In this document: positions 22,935 through 34,298 of the stretch, in pieces | Layout: every line of letters starts with the position of its first letter | Position numbering within the stretch: the first letter of the stretch is position 1 | Source of the DNA: Selaginella moellendorffii | Taxonomy: Eukaryota; Streptophyta; Lycopodiopsida; Selaginellales; Selaginellaceae | Reading direction: 5' to 3' | Assembly: GCF_000143415.4 (NCBI RefSeq) | Contig: NW_003314316.1 | Location: forward strand, 881,192-945,191 | Length of the DNA stretch: 64,000 nt | Made by a program: the position numbers and the translations under genes | Notes under the pieces: generated by a model | Seen by the model: only the letters and a program-made list of their open reading frames with translations | The model's database searches: none | Told to the model about the DNA's origin: nothing

Positions 22935-25900
22935 TCAGGAGAAAGCATCAGCGGATCTGTAGATGGTATTAATTGCTCCTGATCCTTTTGTATGAAGCGT
23001 TTCAATTGTTGCACATGCACAATCTCTTGGAGGATCGGCCTGTTGGACGTCATGCCGAACCTTATAAACTTGTGGTCCAACTTGCCGCAACACCCGATAC
23101 AGTCCTTTCCACTGTGCAAGGAGCCCTTTAGATAAACCACATACCATAAGATGGGGAAAACATACTAACACCAAATCGTTCACTTTGTACTCTGCAAGTG
23201 GACGATGATGGGAGTTATACCGCCGTTGTTGTCCCACTTGTATGCGGCCTAAGTGTTTAGCAGACTTCGCTCGGACAAGTGGAAGAATGCTCATTAAATA
23301 CTAATCCCATGACCTAGCATCCGCAGTTCGTGGCAATCGCAAAGGTAAACCCAACTCCATTGGTAATATTCGATCATGACCATATAGGAGTTTATATGGT
23401 GAAGCATCAACAGAACTCTGCACCCCTGTGACATATGCATACCGAAGGGACGGCAAATAACAATCCTAATCCGAATACTGAAAGTTCACATACTTCACAA
23501 TCATCCCTTTGAATGTCCGAACAAGCTATTCCACCAGACCGTCTGATTGTGGATGATAAGCACTCATGAAAGTGTGGCATATCCTTAATTGATACGTCAA
23601 GACATGAAATGCCTCAGCCATAAATGCAGGACTATTATCCGAAAGAATCCACTCTTGACAAGAATGCTGGAACACCACTGGATTGAGGAGGAAGTATTCA
23701 ATAGCAGTTGTAAAGGTGCTAGCAAGAGCACCAACTTCCACCCAACGAGTCAAGTAGTCAGAAGCAATAATAACATACTCATTGCTAGTAGTTGACTGTG
23801 GAAAAGCTCCCATAAGTTCAAACGCCACCAACTCAAATGGACAGGAAATTGCAATTGACTCCAATTGTCCTTCCGCAGCCTGAGGGGGAGTATTACAAGC
23901 TTGGCACCAAACGTAGCTACGCACATACCGGATAATCATATATCTGAAGTCATCAGCAAGTGATGCAAGATTCTCAAACCCATTTCGAAGCCTTCGAATC
24001 CACGGCTCAATCTTTTGAGCCTCGCGAACCTCATCAAGAGAAGGTAGATCTTGCTCTGTGCCTTGTGGACACTAAACGTCAAGTACAGCAATCGCCAACG
24101 GCATAGAATCATTGTCTAGAAAATCCACAGAGGTTGGAACAACAAGCTCATAAAAAACATGAGAAGAGAATGGAAAAGGAAGAGGAGCTCGAGAAAGGCC
24201 ATCAACATCAGCCATAGAACTCCCTAAGCGATGAACAACGTCAAAATCATGTATCTGAAGCTTCAAAGCCCATCGAGCAGTACGACCAACCAAGTCCTTC
24301 CGCTTTAATAATGAAGTAACAACAGCATGATCACCTTCAAGTAATGTCCAAAAGCCATGTAGATATGCATGAAGTTTCTTGAAACCCCAAATTGTTGCTA
24401 AACACTCCTTCTCTGTCGTGGAGTAGTTCATTTCCGCTGGTTGTAATGTACGGCTTATATACGCAATAGGATGGCGCTGACTAGGCACACTCAAGCTCTT
24501 TTGCATCAACACACCTCCAAGACTAATGTCAAAAGCATCCACGCGCAAAATAAAAAGTTGAATGTAGTCAGGATATGCTAAAACCGGAGGAGTTGTCAAC
24601 AGCACTTTGAGATCCCCGAACACCCACTCACAATCCGGAGACCAAATGAAAGATGATGTTGATGACTTTAGCAACGCTCACAACGGTGCAGTGCGATCAA
24701 AAAAATGATTCACAAAACAACCAAGATACTGCACCTTACCCAAGAAGCGCTACACATCATTCACACACTTCAGAGTAGGAAACTTTAGAACAGCCACAAG
24801 TTTGTCAAGATCAACTTGCAAACCCTCACGAAAAATACGGTACCCAAGATAAGTTGTGTTTTTGGACCCAAACACGCACTTCGACCACTTCAGCTTTAAA
24901 CCAACGTCGTGTAACCGATCCAACACTTTATAAACATCACGAACGTGCTCCTCCCACGTCCCCTTTGAGTGGATCAAGATATCATCAATGAAGTCAATAG
25001 TCACTTCTGGCATATCGCAAAGAACCTCGTCCATCATCCGCTGAAAAGTTGTTGGAGCATTGTTCAAACCAAACGGCATCACCAAGAACTCATACAAACC
25101 AAATGGTGTACAAAAAACAGTCTTAGGAATATCTTTTTCGGCCATCGGTACTTGCCAGTACCCAGAAGCAAGATCTAGTTTGGTGAACTAATGACTTCGC
25201 CCCAGACAATCCAAGAGATCAGTAGTGTGAGGAAGAGGGCACACATTTGAGATTGTTACTTCATTTAACGGACGATAGTCAATGTAAAAACGAATACTCC
25301 CATTAAACTTCATTACAAGATGAGGTTCACATGCCCAAGGACTCCGCGACTTCTGAATAACACCCTTCTCCAACATCTCCTTGACATTTGCACATAAAAT
25401 CCAGATCTCCTTGGGTGACTGATAACAAACGGGAACCTTGATTGGACGAGCATCCCCAGTTGGAATTGGATGATGTGTGGCAATCTTGGCCCCAGATGAG
25501 AGGTCAAATTCAAAGAGATCAAAATACTACTTCATGAGCCGGTCCACCGTTACAACACAAAGATCGTCGAAGGGATCGAAAAAAGGAAGAGCAAAACAAG
25601 ATGGAAATATAGGAGGAAATAGTGGGGGAACAAAAGTAATGGAAGCAGAGGTAGAAGTATAGGGACAAAGAGGTACAGAAGTGAGAGGAATGAATGAAAC
25701 ATAAGAAAGTATGAGACAAGGGGGAGAAGCCTCAAAATCACACTTGGCATGATTGCTGCAACCAATCCATACCAAAAATGAGGTCAAAATCTTGACTCGG
25801 CACCACGCGCAATAACTACAACTCAAGCTCGAGATTGCCCACATGCACAACCAGGTCCACCTCATCTCGTGCACATGCATGTGTACGGCTGTTGCCATAA

Positions 25901-27036
25901 AGAATGAAAACTGGTTCTACCGCATGACGCAAGTGTCAACAGTAACGTGTGGCAATAGGTCAAGTAATAGAAGATAAACTCGAACTTGTATCAACCAACA
26001 TGGAGAGAATAATAGGAGACCTCTTGTTATAAAAAACGAGCTTGGAAAGTAAACACTGGATGAACCGATGTTGAGTGAACCCCTTGATGATACTTCCGAA
26101 AGAAAGATGAAGGGGTCACTAATTTATTCACGCAAGGTCCCTCCATTACTCGCGCGACTCCTCGTTTCCCGAATGTATCTTAGTGTCCAAACCATCCACT
26201 GCAGCAGCACCAACGGGACATTGCTGACGCCAAGGTCGCTACCCAGGAAATGGAGGTCGCCAATCCGGAAACCGCCGACAATGCCGATAAGTATGACCAA
26301 CTTCATCACACACCCAACAGCAAACATCACGGCCACGACCATGTCCTCGACTTTGTCCTTGGACGTGAGTAGCAGCAGCATCAACCTCCATTAGAACAGG
26401 ACTATCACCCAAAGGAAGTGGAGCTGAAGGACGTGCAGCGAGAAATGGAAGAGGTGACGTCTCATAATGTTATGCCAAGCAAAAAGCATTGTCAAGGCTG
26501 GCAGGAGCAAGTGCATGCATAAGTCTGACAAAATCTTAACGAAGTGCTGGCCACAACATTCCTAGCTTGATCCGCTCTGACATATTTGGCTCCGCACGAA
26601 GCAAAAGACTTCGGATATGAACACCAAATTGCATCACTGACTCAGATGGCCCTTGGCGAAGACGATGCAATTGTTGGAAGGCATTATCACAATCGTCGGC
26701 ATTTCCGAAGGCACGTTTGAAGACATCCGGGAGAACACTCCAATCCTCATGAGTGGCTGTGCTCAGACCATTATACCATTGTAACGCCATCCCTTGGAAA
26801 CATGTGGGAAACTCATGCAAATGTTGAGCATCATCCCAAGAATGTTATGTGGCAATCATCATGAAGTGATCAAACCAATGGTACATATTATCCCCAGGAT
26901 TCCCGCAAAAGAACTCTGGCCGAAGACGAGGATTAGCACCAAGAGCAGGAGGAGTTGTACCACGTGCCGTAAATGCCACCATCAACTGAGTTTGGTTGTT
27001 CAATTGCAAGTGCATAGCATCAAACAATTGTACCAA
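22935..27036 (-). pseudogene. Gypsy gag-pol remnant
   Basis: Broken polyprotein read on the minus strand. Gag lies at 26536-27036 (RLRPEFFCGNPGD, then ALQWYNGLS). The zinc knuckle near 26260-26345 reads CWVCDEVGHTYRHC. The protease near 25740-26000 shows VDTSSS, where active-site G has become S, and later DFDLIFGMDWL. Reverse transcriptase at 24750-25520 contains the catalytic FIDDILIHS. RNase H at 24072-24674 has RVDAFDISLGGVL and STTEKECLA. Integrase at 22935-23939 has ASDYLTRWVE, LSDNSPAF and YHPQSDGLVE, which carry the DDE residues. Frames change several times and stops interrupt, for example a TAG before FTKLDLASGYWQ. Confidence 0.88.
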
Positions 27037-27310
27037 CTACTGCTCCAGAGTCAAAGGAGGAAATTGCTGATCTGCCATAAAGACAGACGAAGAAAGAGTG
27101 AAGGAAGAGAAACGACAAAAAGCAAGAAGGAAATGGGAGATTTAGACAATGCAAAAAAGCTAAATCTAAACCAAAATCCTGAAAGGGAAGAACAAAAGAA
27201 AGGGAATGGAAAAAAGTTAAATCTAGACGATGCAAAAACTAGATCTAAACCAAAATCCTAAATTCAAACACTCCTCAGGGACAATTAAGAATGCCTTTCA
27301 CCTCCACCAA

Positions 27311-27485
27311 TGTGACTGCATGGAATATGGAAAGAGAATATAGAAATGTGCATATCAATTAACCCAAAAACCCTAGTTTATATACAGGAGCAAGTGATCC
27401 AGATTGAAACCAATCTGACAGCTACCAAAATCTCACTATGATAATATTAGTATACAGCATCATAGCCGTACACTTGGCTCTCACA
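27311..27485 (-). repeat. 5' LTR of gypsy element
   Basis: 175 bp, from TGTGACTGCATGG to CTCTCACA on the plus strand. It is the partner of 22686-22862. The excess of C/T and G/A differences between the LTRs fits decay of methylated cytosines. Confidence 0.85.
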
Positions 27486-27831
27486 AATATATATTTAAAA
27501 TAAAATATTTATGGAAGACTTTGACCTCACTGTATCATAAAACTTTTATTTACACTTTAAAATATATTTTCTTTATAAAAATAATTATTAATAAGGAGTA
27601 AAAAAATTATTTTTGAAAAGGGGTGCATGACTTTTTCTAAAACATTAGTATTTCATATGTTGAAATAATACCAAAAAAATATTATTATTTTATGATTTTT
27701 AAAAATGTATTTCTAAAACTAGTGATTTTATATTAAGTTTGACCAACGTTATGTTAGCTTGAACAGTGATTTTTCTCAATTTGTTCCGTTTATTTACTTG
27801 TTACACAATAAAATCGCGAGTGGATCACTCC
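27486..27831. other. AT-rich gap, no gene seen
   Basis: 346 bp of very AT-rich DNA between the gypsy element and the stop codon of the F-box/kelch gene. Its right end is the 3' flank of that gene. No feature was found. Confidence 0.5.
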
Positions 27832-30120
27832 TTAGAATGTGATCACTTGACAAGAGCAATGTCCCAAGTCCCCCAGAAAGTCCACACCATTCGGCAACTT
27901 CATGGTATGCCAGCAAACATTCTGGTTCACCTTGCCGCCTCTAACCGGCGCGATCACCACAATCAAGGCCGGCCCCATCGTCCCAACCATGTAGAGCTTC
28001 CCGTTACTCCCAGCCATGGCGGACACCAGCCTGGGATCCCACTCGAGCAAAGAGTCCGCGTTCTTCCCTTTGACTGGCAGCCAGCTATCCTTCTCGGCAA
28101 CGTACTGCTGGTAGCACCCAAAGTCGAGCGTGTAGAGCAAACCATCCATGACTGTGCTTGCTTTCCCCCACCCCGATCTGAGCCCCGGCTTGATCTCCAG
28201 CCACGAGTCCGACTCGGGGTCATACATCCCTGCGTTGATTCTTCCGGTCACGTTTTGTGGTCCTATGACGCAAAGCTTGTCGTCCACTACGGCGATGTAC
28301 TTGAGCGGGCTGCATGGATGAGCCGTGACGATTCCCCGAGCACTGGCTTTGTAGCTCCAACTATCCGTCTTTGGATTGTAGACCTCGAGGCACGGGAGGG
28401 AGTAGCCTGTGAGGTGACAGATTCCCGAGCCACCGATGACGTAGAGCTTGCCTTTGATTGTAGCTGCGAGGCAGGCGAAGCGGGGGGTGATCATCTGTGC
28501 CGCTCGCTTCCATCGGTTTCGTAGAGGGTTGTAAACCCAGACGTCCCTAAGAGGTAAAGGTGAGATTGTCAGTTTGGTGCTAGCTCTCAATTCCCACAGC
28601 ACGAACATGAAGTGACAAACACGTAAAGTAAGCGGAGCAAAGATGCCAGGGACTAACGAAAGAGAAAGCCTGAGGGTCACAAGTGAGTGTAGTCCAAAAA
28701 AGAAGAGAAGAAAATAATGCATCAAAGAGAGGAAGATACCAACGATAGAACGCGCAATGACAAAGACTGAAACGCGTCATAGAGAAACAATGCTGGACGG
28801 GAAGAAAAGGACACCCTCCTGTAGCTTACGACGACCAAAGTGATAATTCGAGAAGCACAATGCCAGTGCAAGCAATCATCATCCAACCCAAACAAACATA
28901 GAACAAGGAAAACCACCAAGATCATTGTCTCTCAAACACAAACAATCATCAAGTCGACCACAAAGCACTGACAAGAGAACCACACCTCCAAGAGCATTGT
29001 TTCTCAAACACAAACACTCATCAAGTCGACCACAAAGTACTGACAAGAGAAGCACACCACCAAGGGCATTGTTTCTCAAACACAAACAATCGTCAAGTCG
29101 ACCACAAAGCACTGACAAGAGAACCACCAAGAACATACGGAAAAACAAACCAATTCCCAAGAACACAACAAGGTAGAGTAGAGTACCTGATGGCAGCTTT
29201 TCCAAATGGAGCTCCTCCAATGACGAAGAGATTCCCGTTCATCACCACCGAGGTAGCGCCCAGCACGACCTGGCCCCCCGTCACCGATTCATCGTATGGA
29301 ATTGGCGGAAGAGCGTGCCATTTGTATCTGTAAGGATCCAGCGCGTGCCACAAGCTAAATCCCCCGACTAGCTGCCACTTGCCACCGCTGCTACTCCCCC
29401 TCTTGGACGATCCATCGCGGTCCCGGCGCTCGTCCAGATGCGGGGACGTCCCAACGTGGAGATAGAGCCAATCCTCGGCGCATCCCAGGAGCCGGCGCTG
29501 CTCCACGAAATCCGGCGTCTCCACGATCCATCGCCAGGACCGACACACCGCGCGGAGGAGGCAGTGCTCCACGCGAGGAACCCTAGCCAGGCATTGGAGC
29601 GCGACGTCGTGTGGGAGGCCGGGGATGAGAGACCACTCGCCGGCTGGAGCTTGGACCTCCTCGAAGAGAATGGAGGTGGATTTCTTGACGATCTTGATCT
29701 TGTTGCGCGGATTCTTGCGCGACGGCGTGCTGCATTCTCCTCCTCCCGGCGCTGGCGCTGGCGCCGGGGCTTGGTGCTGCTCGGATGCGACCACGCGATT
29801 CCTGCCGCCCCTGCCGCCTGCGATGGATGGATCAATCGATCCGAGAGGGTGAGACGAGAGATATTTCGATCGATCGAGAGTGACTGACCTAGGAACAATC
29901 TCACGCGGAGCTTCTTGACGAATCTCCACAGCTGCCCGGCGCGCTTCCGGATGTAGAGCTTTTGCCTGTGCAATCGCCTCTGGAATCTCATCCCCAGGCA
30001 CGAGGAATGCGGTGCCTGGGACGAAGACATGGCCAAACCCATGGACAGATCGAAGATCTCCTGCTGGATCATTCGATTTCGATCGGCAGCAGCATCAAGA
30101 ATGTAGCAAGGGCGCCCCAA
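27832..30120 (-). CDS. F-box/kelch-repeat protein, 525 aa
   Basis: Three exons: 29889-30120, 29187-29817 and 27832-28546, with GT-AG introns of 71 and 640 bp in phases 1 and 2. After a basic N terminus and a low-complexity Ala/Pro stretch comes an F-box (LIPGLPHDVALQCLARVPRV, then LRAVCRSWRWIVETPDF). Kelch repeats follow: GNLFVIGGAPFG and DVWVYNPLRNRW are joined across intron 2, then GKLYVIGGSGI, LEVYNPKTDSW, DKLCVIGP, MYDPESDSW, GKLYMVGT. Such proteins are substrate receptors of SCF ubiquitin ligases, binding SKP1 through the F-box and the target through the kelch propeller. The target is unknown. Start chosen as the ATG giving one continuous frame across both introns. It looks intact. Confidence 0.88.
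28924..29139. repeat. 72-bp tandem repeat inside F-box gene intron 2
   Basis: Three copies begin at 28924, 28996 and 29068. Each starts ATTGT(C/T)TCTCAAACACAAAC and contains AAGTCGACCACAAAG. The period is exactly 72 bp. A degenerate fourth piece precedes them. They account for much of the length of this 640-bp intron, large for this locus. Confidence 0.85.
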
Positions 30121-31529
30121 AATCCGCGCCGCTACAAGAGGTCGAGCAAGAACATCACATGAAAGCCAAGAGCGCCAAGCAAGGAAGAGAAGAGAGGATC
30201 CTCTGGAGAGGGATGGAGAGGAAGAACCCTAAAGAAACCATGGGAATTTTTCTATGGGCATTGTCCTTTGCTGGTGGTGATGATAAATGGAATATATCCC
30301 TCTCTGACTATTCAAGAATCAAGGTGGTGATCAAGTCAGCAACCACATACCCCACTAAAATTTTTTGAAAACCATTTAATCTTATAAATGTGTGTGTGTG
30401 TGTGTGTGTGTGAGTGAGAGAGAGAGAGAGAGAGAGAGGATAGCATAGCATTTCAGAAGTGAGAGAGGATAGCATAGCATTTGAGAAGTGGGCACCTATT
30501 TTGTAATCTCAAGATTGCATGATAGTGACCACCAAATGGTGAACACTAAATCTTTGCACCACATTTGCCCCAAAAGCGAGAAACAAACAGCAAGGTTCTG
30601 ATGGTCCCAGCTCTACACATGCCTTAGCAAAGAAAAGAGCAACAGCAACCACTAGTCCTACAGATTGAAAGTTGCTGAAACAGAATAGGTTCAGAAGAAA
30701 TTGACCATGCCGACTCCACCCACTCTGCAGTTTATTGCAACTTGCGGGAGATTTTATCAGACAGGAATCAAGGGTCTCCATCTCTGCTATAAATCCTGCT
30801 CGTCCAAATGCTGCTTGTAGTGTGACATCACAATCACCGTCTATAAAGTCTCTGCATGGTACTAAACTCCCCTGCCTCGAGCCCTAGTCAGAAAAAACTG
30901 CAGCTCACAAGACAAGATCTCCACATCATGAACCTGCAATTATTGCATTTGTTGACATTTAGCTTGATGGATCATCGCTGATCTCATTCATCAATCCCTG
31001 AACAAAAGAAAGAGTTAAACAAAGCCCACTCCCCTCTGGAGAAAACAAAGCAGAAAGAGACGCAAAGAGGTGACTGATTGATTGACCTGAGGATCCAAAT
31101 GTCAAATTTGTCAATGCGGCAAAGACACAAATTTCTTCTTTCCTTCCCTACTTTATACTTAGAAAAACATATTATAATCCCAATGTGTGTGTCCTCACCT
31201 GCGTGTGCACAGGCTGCTGCTGCTCGCGGCTTTAACAAAAGAAAATAGATAAAAGTAAATAACTAAAAAATATTCCAGCACTAGGAAACCGCCCCTGCAT
31301 CATGCTTCCAACTCTTTAGGATTCTTTATCGCTATCCAGGTCCAAATACTAAATTATGTATCATATAATTATATACTCCGTGTTGAAACTTCCACCAGCA
31401 CCACCATGATCTGTGTATAAGAATCCAGAGAAAAGCATTAGAAAAATCACGGAAAGACGGCTTGAAACGATTACAAAATTGACTAATGGATGCTCTTGGA
31501 CAAGCAAGTTGGCAAATGCGTATAGTTTT
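30121..31529. other. Intergenic, no gene seen; microsatellite
   Basis: Upstream flank of the F-box gene (AGAACCCTAAAG near 30224) and 3' flank of the PPR gene. It contains a (TG)n(GA)n microsatellite at 30389-30438, followed by a 30-bp tandem duplication of AGGATAGCATAGCATTT. No reading frame is convincing. Confidence 0.5.
30389..30438. repeat. (TG)n(GA)n microsatellite
   Basis: Twelve TG units then about thirteen GA/TGAG units. It is directly followed by two copies of a 30-bp unit (GATAGCATAGCATTTCAGAA and a one-base variant). Confidence 0.9.
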
Positions 31530-33794
31530 CTATGCTTCGTCAACTCTTATCAATGAGGGAGAAGAACCTTGGAGCTGTATCATGTTGCTTAGCAGTACGT
31601 ACGACGATCCATGCTTGGAATTCAAGTTAACACCCAAAGACCGAGTCGCTCGAGCACCTCGCCTCGCATCTTTGTGATCACTGCAAGCCGCGAGGAGCGA
31701 ATTCACGTCGAGAGAATCTGGAACAAAGGGCATGCTTGCGAGGAGCTCCTCGGCATCATCCAGTCGCCCCGCTCGTCCCAGCAGTCCCACCATGCAGCAG
31801 TAGTGCTGCTTCTCGGGTTTCAATCCGCAGTCCGCCACCATTGTGTGGAAGCACCGGAATCCGGCGCGGAGCTGGCCGCGATGGCTGCATGCCAGCAGCA
31901 AACAAGTCAGAGAGATCCCGTCCGGAGCATCGGTCGTGAAGATGGTGTGGAACATCTCGAGCGCCAGGTGAAAGTGATCGCCATTCGCAGCGAGGGCGAC
32001 GAGCATCGAGTTCCAGGTGAGGATGTTCTGCTGCTCGAGAGTGTCGAAGATCTCCCTGGCCTTGTGGAGGTTTCCCGAGTGAGAGTAAGCGGCAAGAAGA
32101 TGATTCCATGACGCGAGATCGCGCGGAGCTTCCATGGCGTAGAAGCACTCCTTGGCCTCGTGAAGATGCCCGTTTTGGGCGTAGCCAGCGAGCATCGCGT
32201 TCCAGGAGACGGTGTTCCTGTGCGCCATTCGATCGAAGAAAGCTTTCGCGTGATCCACATACCCGTGCTGGGCATACGCGGATAGCATCGCGTTTAGAGA
32301 GACTTGATCCCACTCTTTCATCCGATCGAACACTCGCTTGGCCTCCTCGAACTCGCCATTCTGTGCGAAGGATGACAGGAGCGAGTTCCACGAAACGAGA
32401 TTTCTCTCCGGCATTGTATCGAAGATCTCCGCCACCTTTCGCAAATGCCCGTGTTGGGCATATGCAGAGACCATGCAAGTCCACGAAACAAGATCTAGCT
32501 CCTTCATCCTGCAAAAGATCCCCTCGGCCTCGCGGAGAAATCCCCCCGCGGCATACCCCGAGAGCATCGCATTCCAGCACGCGAGGCTTCGCTCGGGCAT
32601 GAGATCGAAGAACTCCCTGGCGCCCTCCAAATCCCCGAGCTCCGAGTAGCCGCTCACCATGACGCACCACGAGACGAGGTTCCACTCGGGCATCCTGGCG
32701 AAGAAGACATGGCGCGCGTCTTCGACGAGGCCATTGAGCGCCAGCGCGGTGAGGAGCGCGTTCCAGGAGACGATGTTGCGCTGCCGCATTCGATCGAATT
32801 CCTCCCTGGCTTGTGCCGGGCAGCCGCTCTGGCCGTAGGCCGCCACCATCGCCGTCCTGGAAATGAGATCTGGCTGGGCGATGCTGTCGAAAACCTCGCG
32901 CGCGGCGTCGATCTGGCCGGCTTGCGCGAGCATCGAGACGAGGAGCGTGGCGGAGGATTGATTCCTCTCCGGCATGCGATCGAACAGCGCCCTGGCATCG
33001 TCGATCAAGCCCTGGTGGGAGTATGCGGAGATTAGGGTATTCCACGCCACGAGGTCGTGAAGGGGCATGGAATCGAACACGCGCTTAGCGTCTTGCAAAT
33101 GCCCGTTATGGGCAAATGCCGAAAGAAGCGCATTCCAAGAGACATGGTTCCATTCACCCATAGATTTAAAGAGTTGAAGCGCTGAATTTGGATAACCAGA
33201 TAGGGCATATCCGGTGAGCATAGCAGTGAATGAAATAGTATCTCTTTCGGGCATTCTCTTAAAGAGGTCTTTAGCTTGCTCTAGATGCCGTGAAAGGGCA
33301 TATGCTGAGAGCATCGCGTTCCAGGCTACGAGATTCCTTTCTCGCATTGAATCGAAAATTTCTCTTGCCTCTTTGATTTGGGATTTTTTGGTATGCGCAC
33401 AGAGCATTGCAGTCCAGGAATGCACGTCCCAGGTCGGCATCCTGGCGAATATTCTCTTAGATTCCCGGAGATTCCCAACGCGGGCATATGCAGAGAGCAT
33501 GGCAGTGGCGGAGATTTGATCCTTGGTCGGCATTTCATCGAAAACGGACCGGGCATTTGTGGTGTCGCCGAGTTGTGCGTAGGCGGAGATCATCACCACC
33601 CATGCAAAGGAATCTCTCCTCGAAGGAACGATGTTGTCAAAAACGCGCCTGGCATCTTCGACGCTTCCCAATCTGGCGTAGCCCTGGATCAAAAAGCTCG
33701 CCACCTTGGGATCGATCTCCCGTTCCATGAGATTCTCGTGGACGCGTTTCAGCTCATGCAAGGATTTGCAAGACTGGATCAAAGCAATGCTCAT
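31530..33794 (-). CDS. Pentatricopeptide repeat protein, 754 aa
   Basis: Single long exon from the ATG at 33794. The frame is made almost wholly of PPR units of about 31-35 residues, about twenty in all, for example FDNIVPSRRDSFAWVVMISA, FDEMPTKDQISATAMLSAYA, FARMPTWDVHSWTAMLCAHT and FDRMAHRNTVSWNAMLAGYA. The C terminus carries an E-like region (MPFVPDSLDVNSLLAACSDH, then SYVLLSNMIQ) and no DYW domain. There is no strong transit peptide; the N terminus is MSIALIQSCKSLHELKRVHE. Expected role: sequence-specific binding of chloroplast or mitochondrial RNA. It is divergent from the nucleoside transporter gene, with 504 bp between ATGs. Confidence 0.9.
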   Translation of the reverse strand: MSIALIQSCKSLHELKRVHENLMEREIDPKVASFLIQGYARLGSVEDARRVFDNIVPSRRDSFAWVVMISAYAQLGDTTNARSVFDEMPTKDQISATAMLSAYARVGNLRESKRIFARMPTWDVHSWTAMLCAHTKKSQIKEAREIFDSMRERNLVAWNAMLSAYALSRHLEQAKDLFKRMPERDTISFTAMLTGYALSGYPNSALQLFKSMGEWNHVSWNALLSAFAHNGHLQDAKRVFDSMPLHDLVAWNTLISAYSHQGLIDDARALFDRMPERNQSSATLLVSMLAQAGQIDAAREVFDSIAQPDLISRTAMVAAYGQSGCPAQAREEFDRMRQRNIVSWNALLTALALNGLVEDARHVFFARMPEWNLVSWCVMVSGYSELGDLEGAREFFDLMPERSLACWNAMLSGYAAGGFLREAEGIFCRMKELDLVSWTCMVSAYAQHGHLRKVAEIFDTMPERNLVSWNSLLSSFAQNGEFEEAKRVFDRMKEWDQVSLNAMLSAYAQHGYVDHAKAFFDRMAHRNTVSWNAMLAGYAQNGHLHEAKECFYAMEAPRDLASWNHLLAAYSHSGNLHKAREIFDTLEQQNILTWNSMLVALAANGDHFHLALEMFHTIFTTDAPDGISLTCLLLACSHRGQLRAGFRCFHTMVADCGLKPEKQHYCCMVGLLGRAGRLDDAEELLASMPFVPDSLDVNSLLAACSDHKDARRGARATRSLGVNLNSKHGSSYVLLSNMIQLQGSSPSLIRVDEA

Positions 33795-34298
33795 TTTAGG
33801 TCATATAAAGAAAGATAGATTCCATTATTTTAAAGGAAAAGTGCCCTAGAACAGGGCGAGCCCTAACCCTCCCCTAAGTAGATATTTAATTTTCTTAATT
33901 TCTTAGTGCACACGCAAAGAAGAACAGAAGAGCGAATCTCACTTTTCTGCTTTATTCCTGTTAATGGGTTGTCAAAATCAGCCAAGTACTTGATCTGGCT
34001 TTCAAAAGTCGAGACTTTGTGTGTACAAAAGAAAGAATGTGGGCTCTTTTTCTCTCTGTCTCTGTCTCTCTCTCTCTCTCGACGTAAAAACTTTAGAAAA
34101 GTCGTAGACCAGGGACCGCAAACACATTTGACAATCGCCCGTCTACATAGACTACGCTTTCTCCCAGAAACAAATCCTTATTTTTAAAGGAGTACTGTAA
34201 AAAGCAAACAGCAGTAGCACGAAATAGGCCTCCTCTCCTGGGAGAAAGAGAGCGAGAGAGAAAGAGGGAGCGGGCGGCTTTGGCGAGAAAAGGGGGCC

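Larger units (their letters stand above)
22686..27485 (-). mobile_element. Decayed Ty3/gypsy LTR retrotransposon
   Basis: A 4.8-kb element on the minus strand flanked by two related terminal repeats (175 and 177 bp) with TGTGAG...CACA ends. Minus-strand order is 5' LTR, gag, zinc knuckle, protease, reverse transcriptase, RNase H, integrase, polypurine tract, 3' LTR. The integrase after RT/RNase H is the gypsy order. The polypurine tract (GGGAGGAGGGGATGA) abuts the 3' LTR. The sequence after the 5' LTR starts TGGTGGAGG; I cannot name the primer tRNA. Flanks suggest an AATAT target duplication if one base was lost at the left end. Many stops and frameshifts show it cannot move by itself. I see no chromodomain. 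Confidence 0.9.

Noticed and set aside
31756-33045. 429-codon frame on the same strand as the 754-aa PPR
   Set aside because: It is an out-of-frame shadow of the GC-rich PPR gene; the PPR frame has clear repeats and this one has none.
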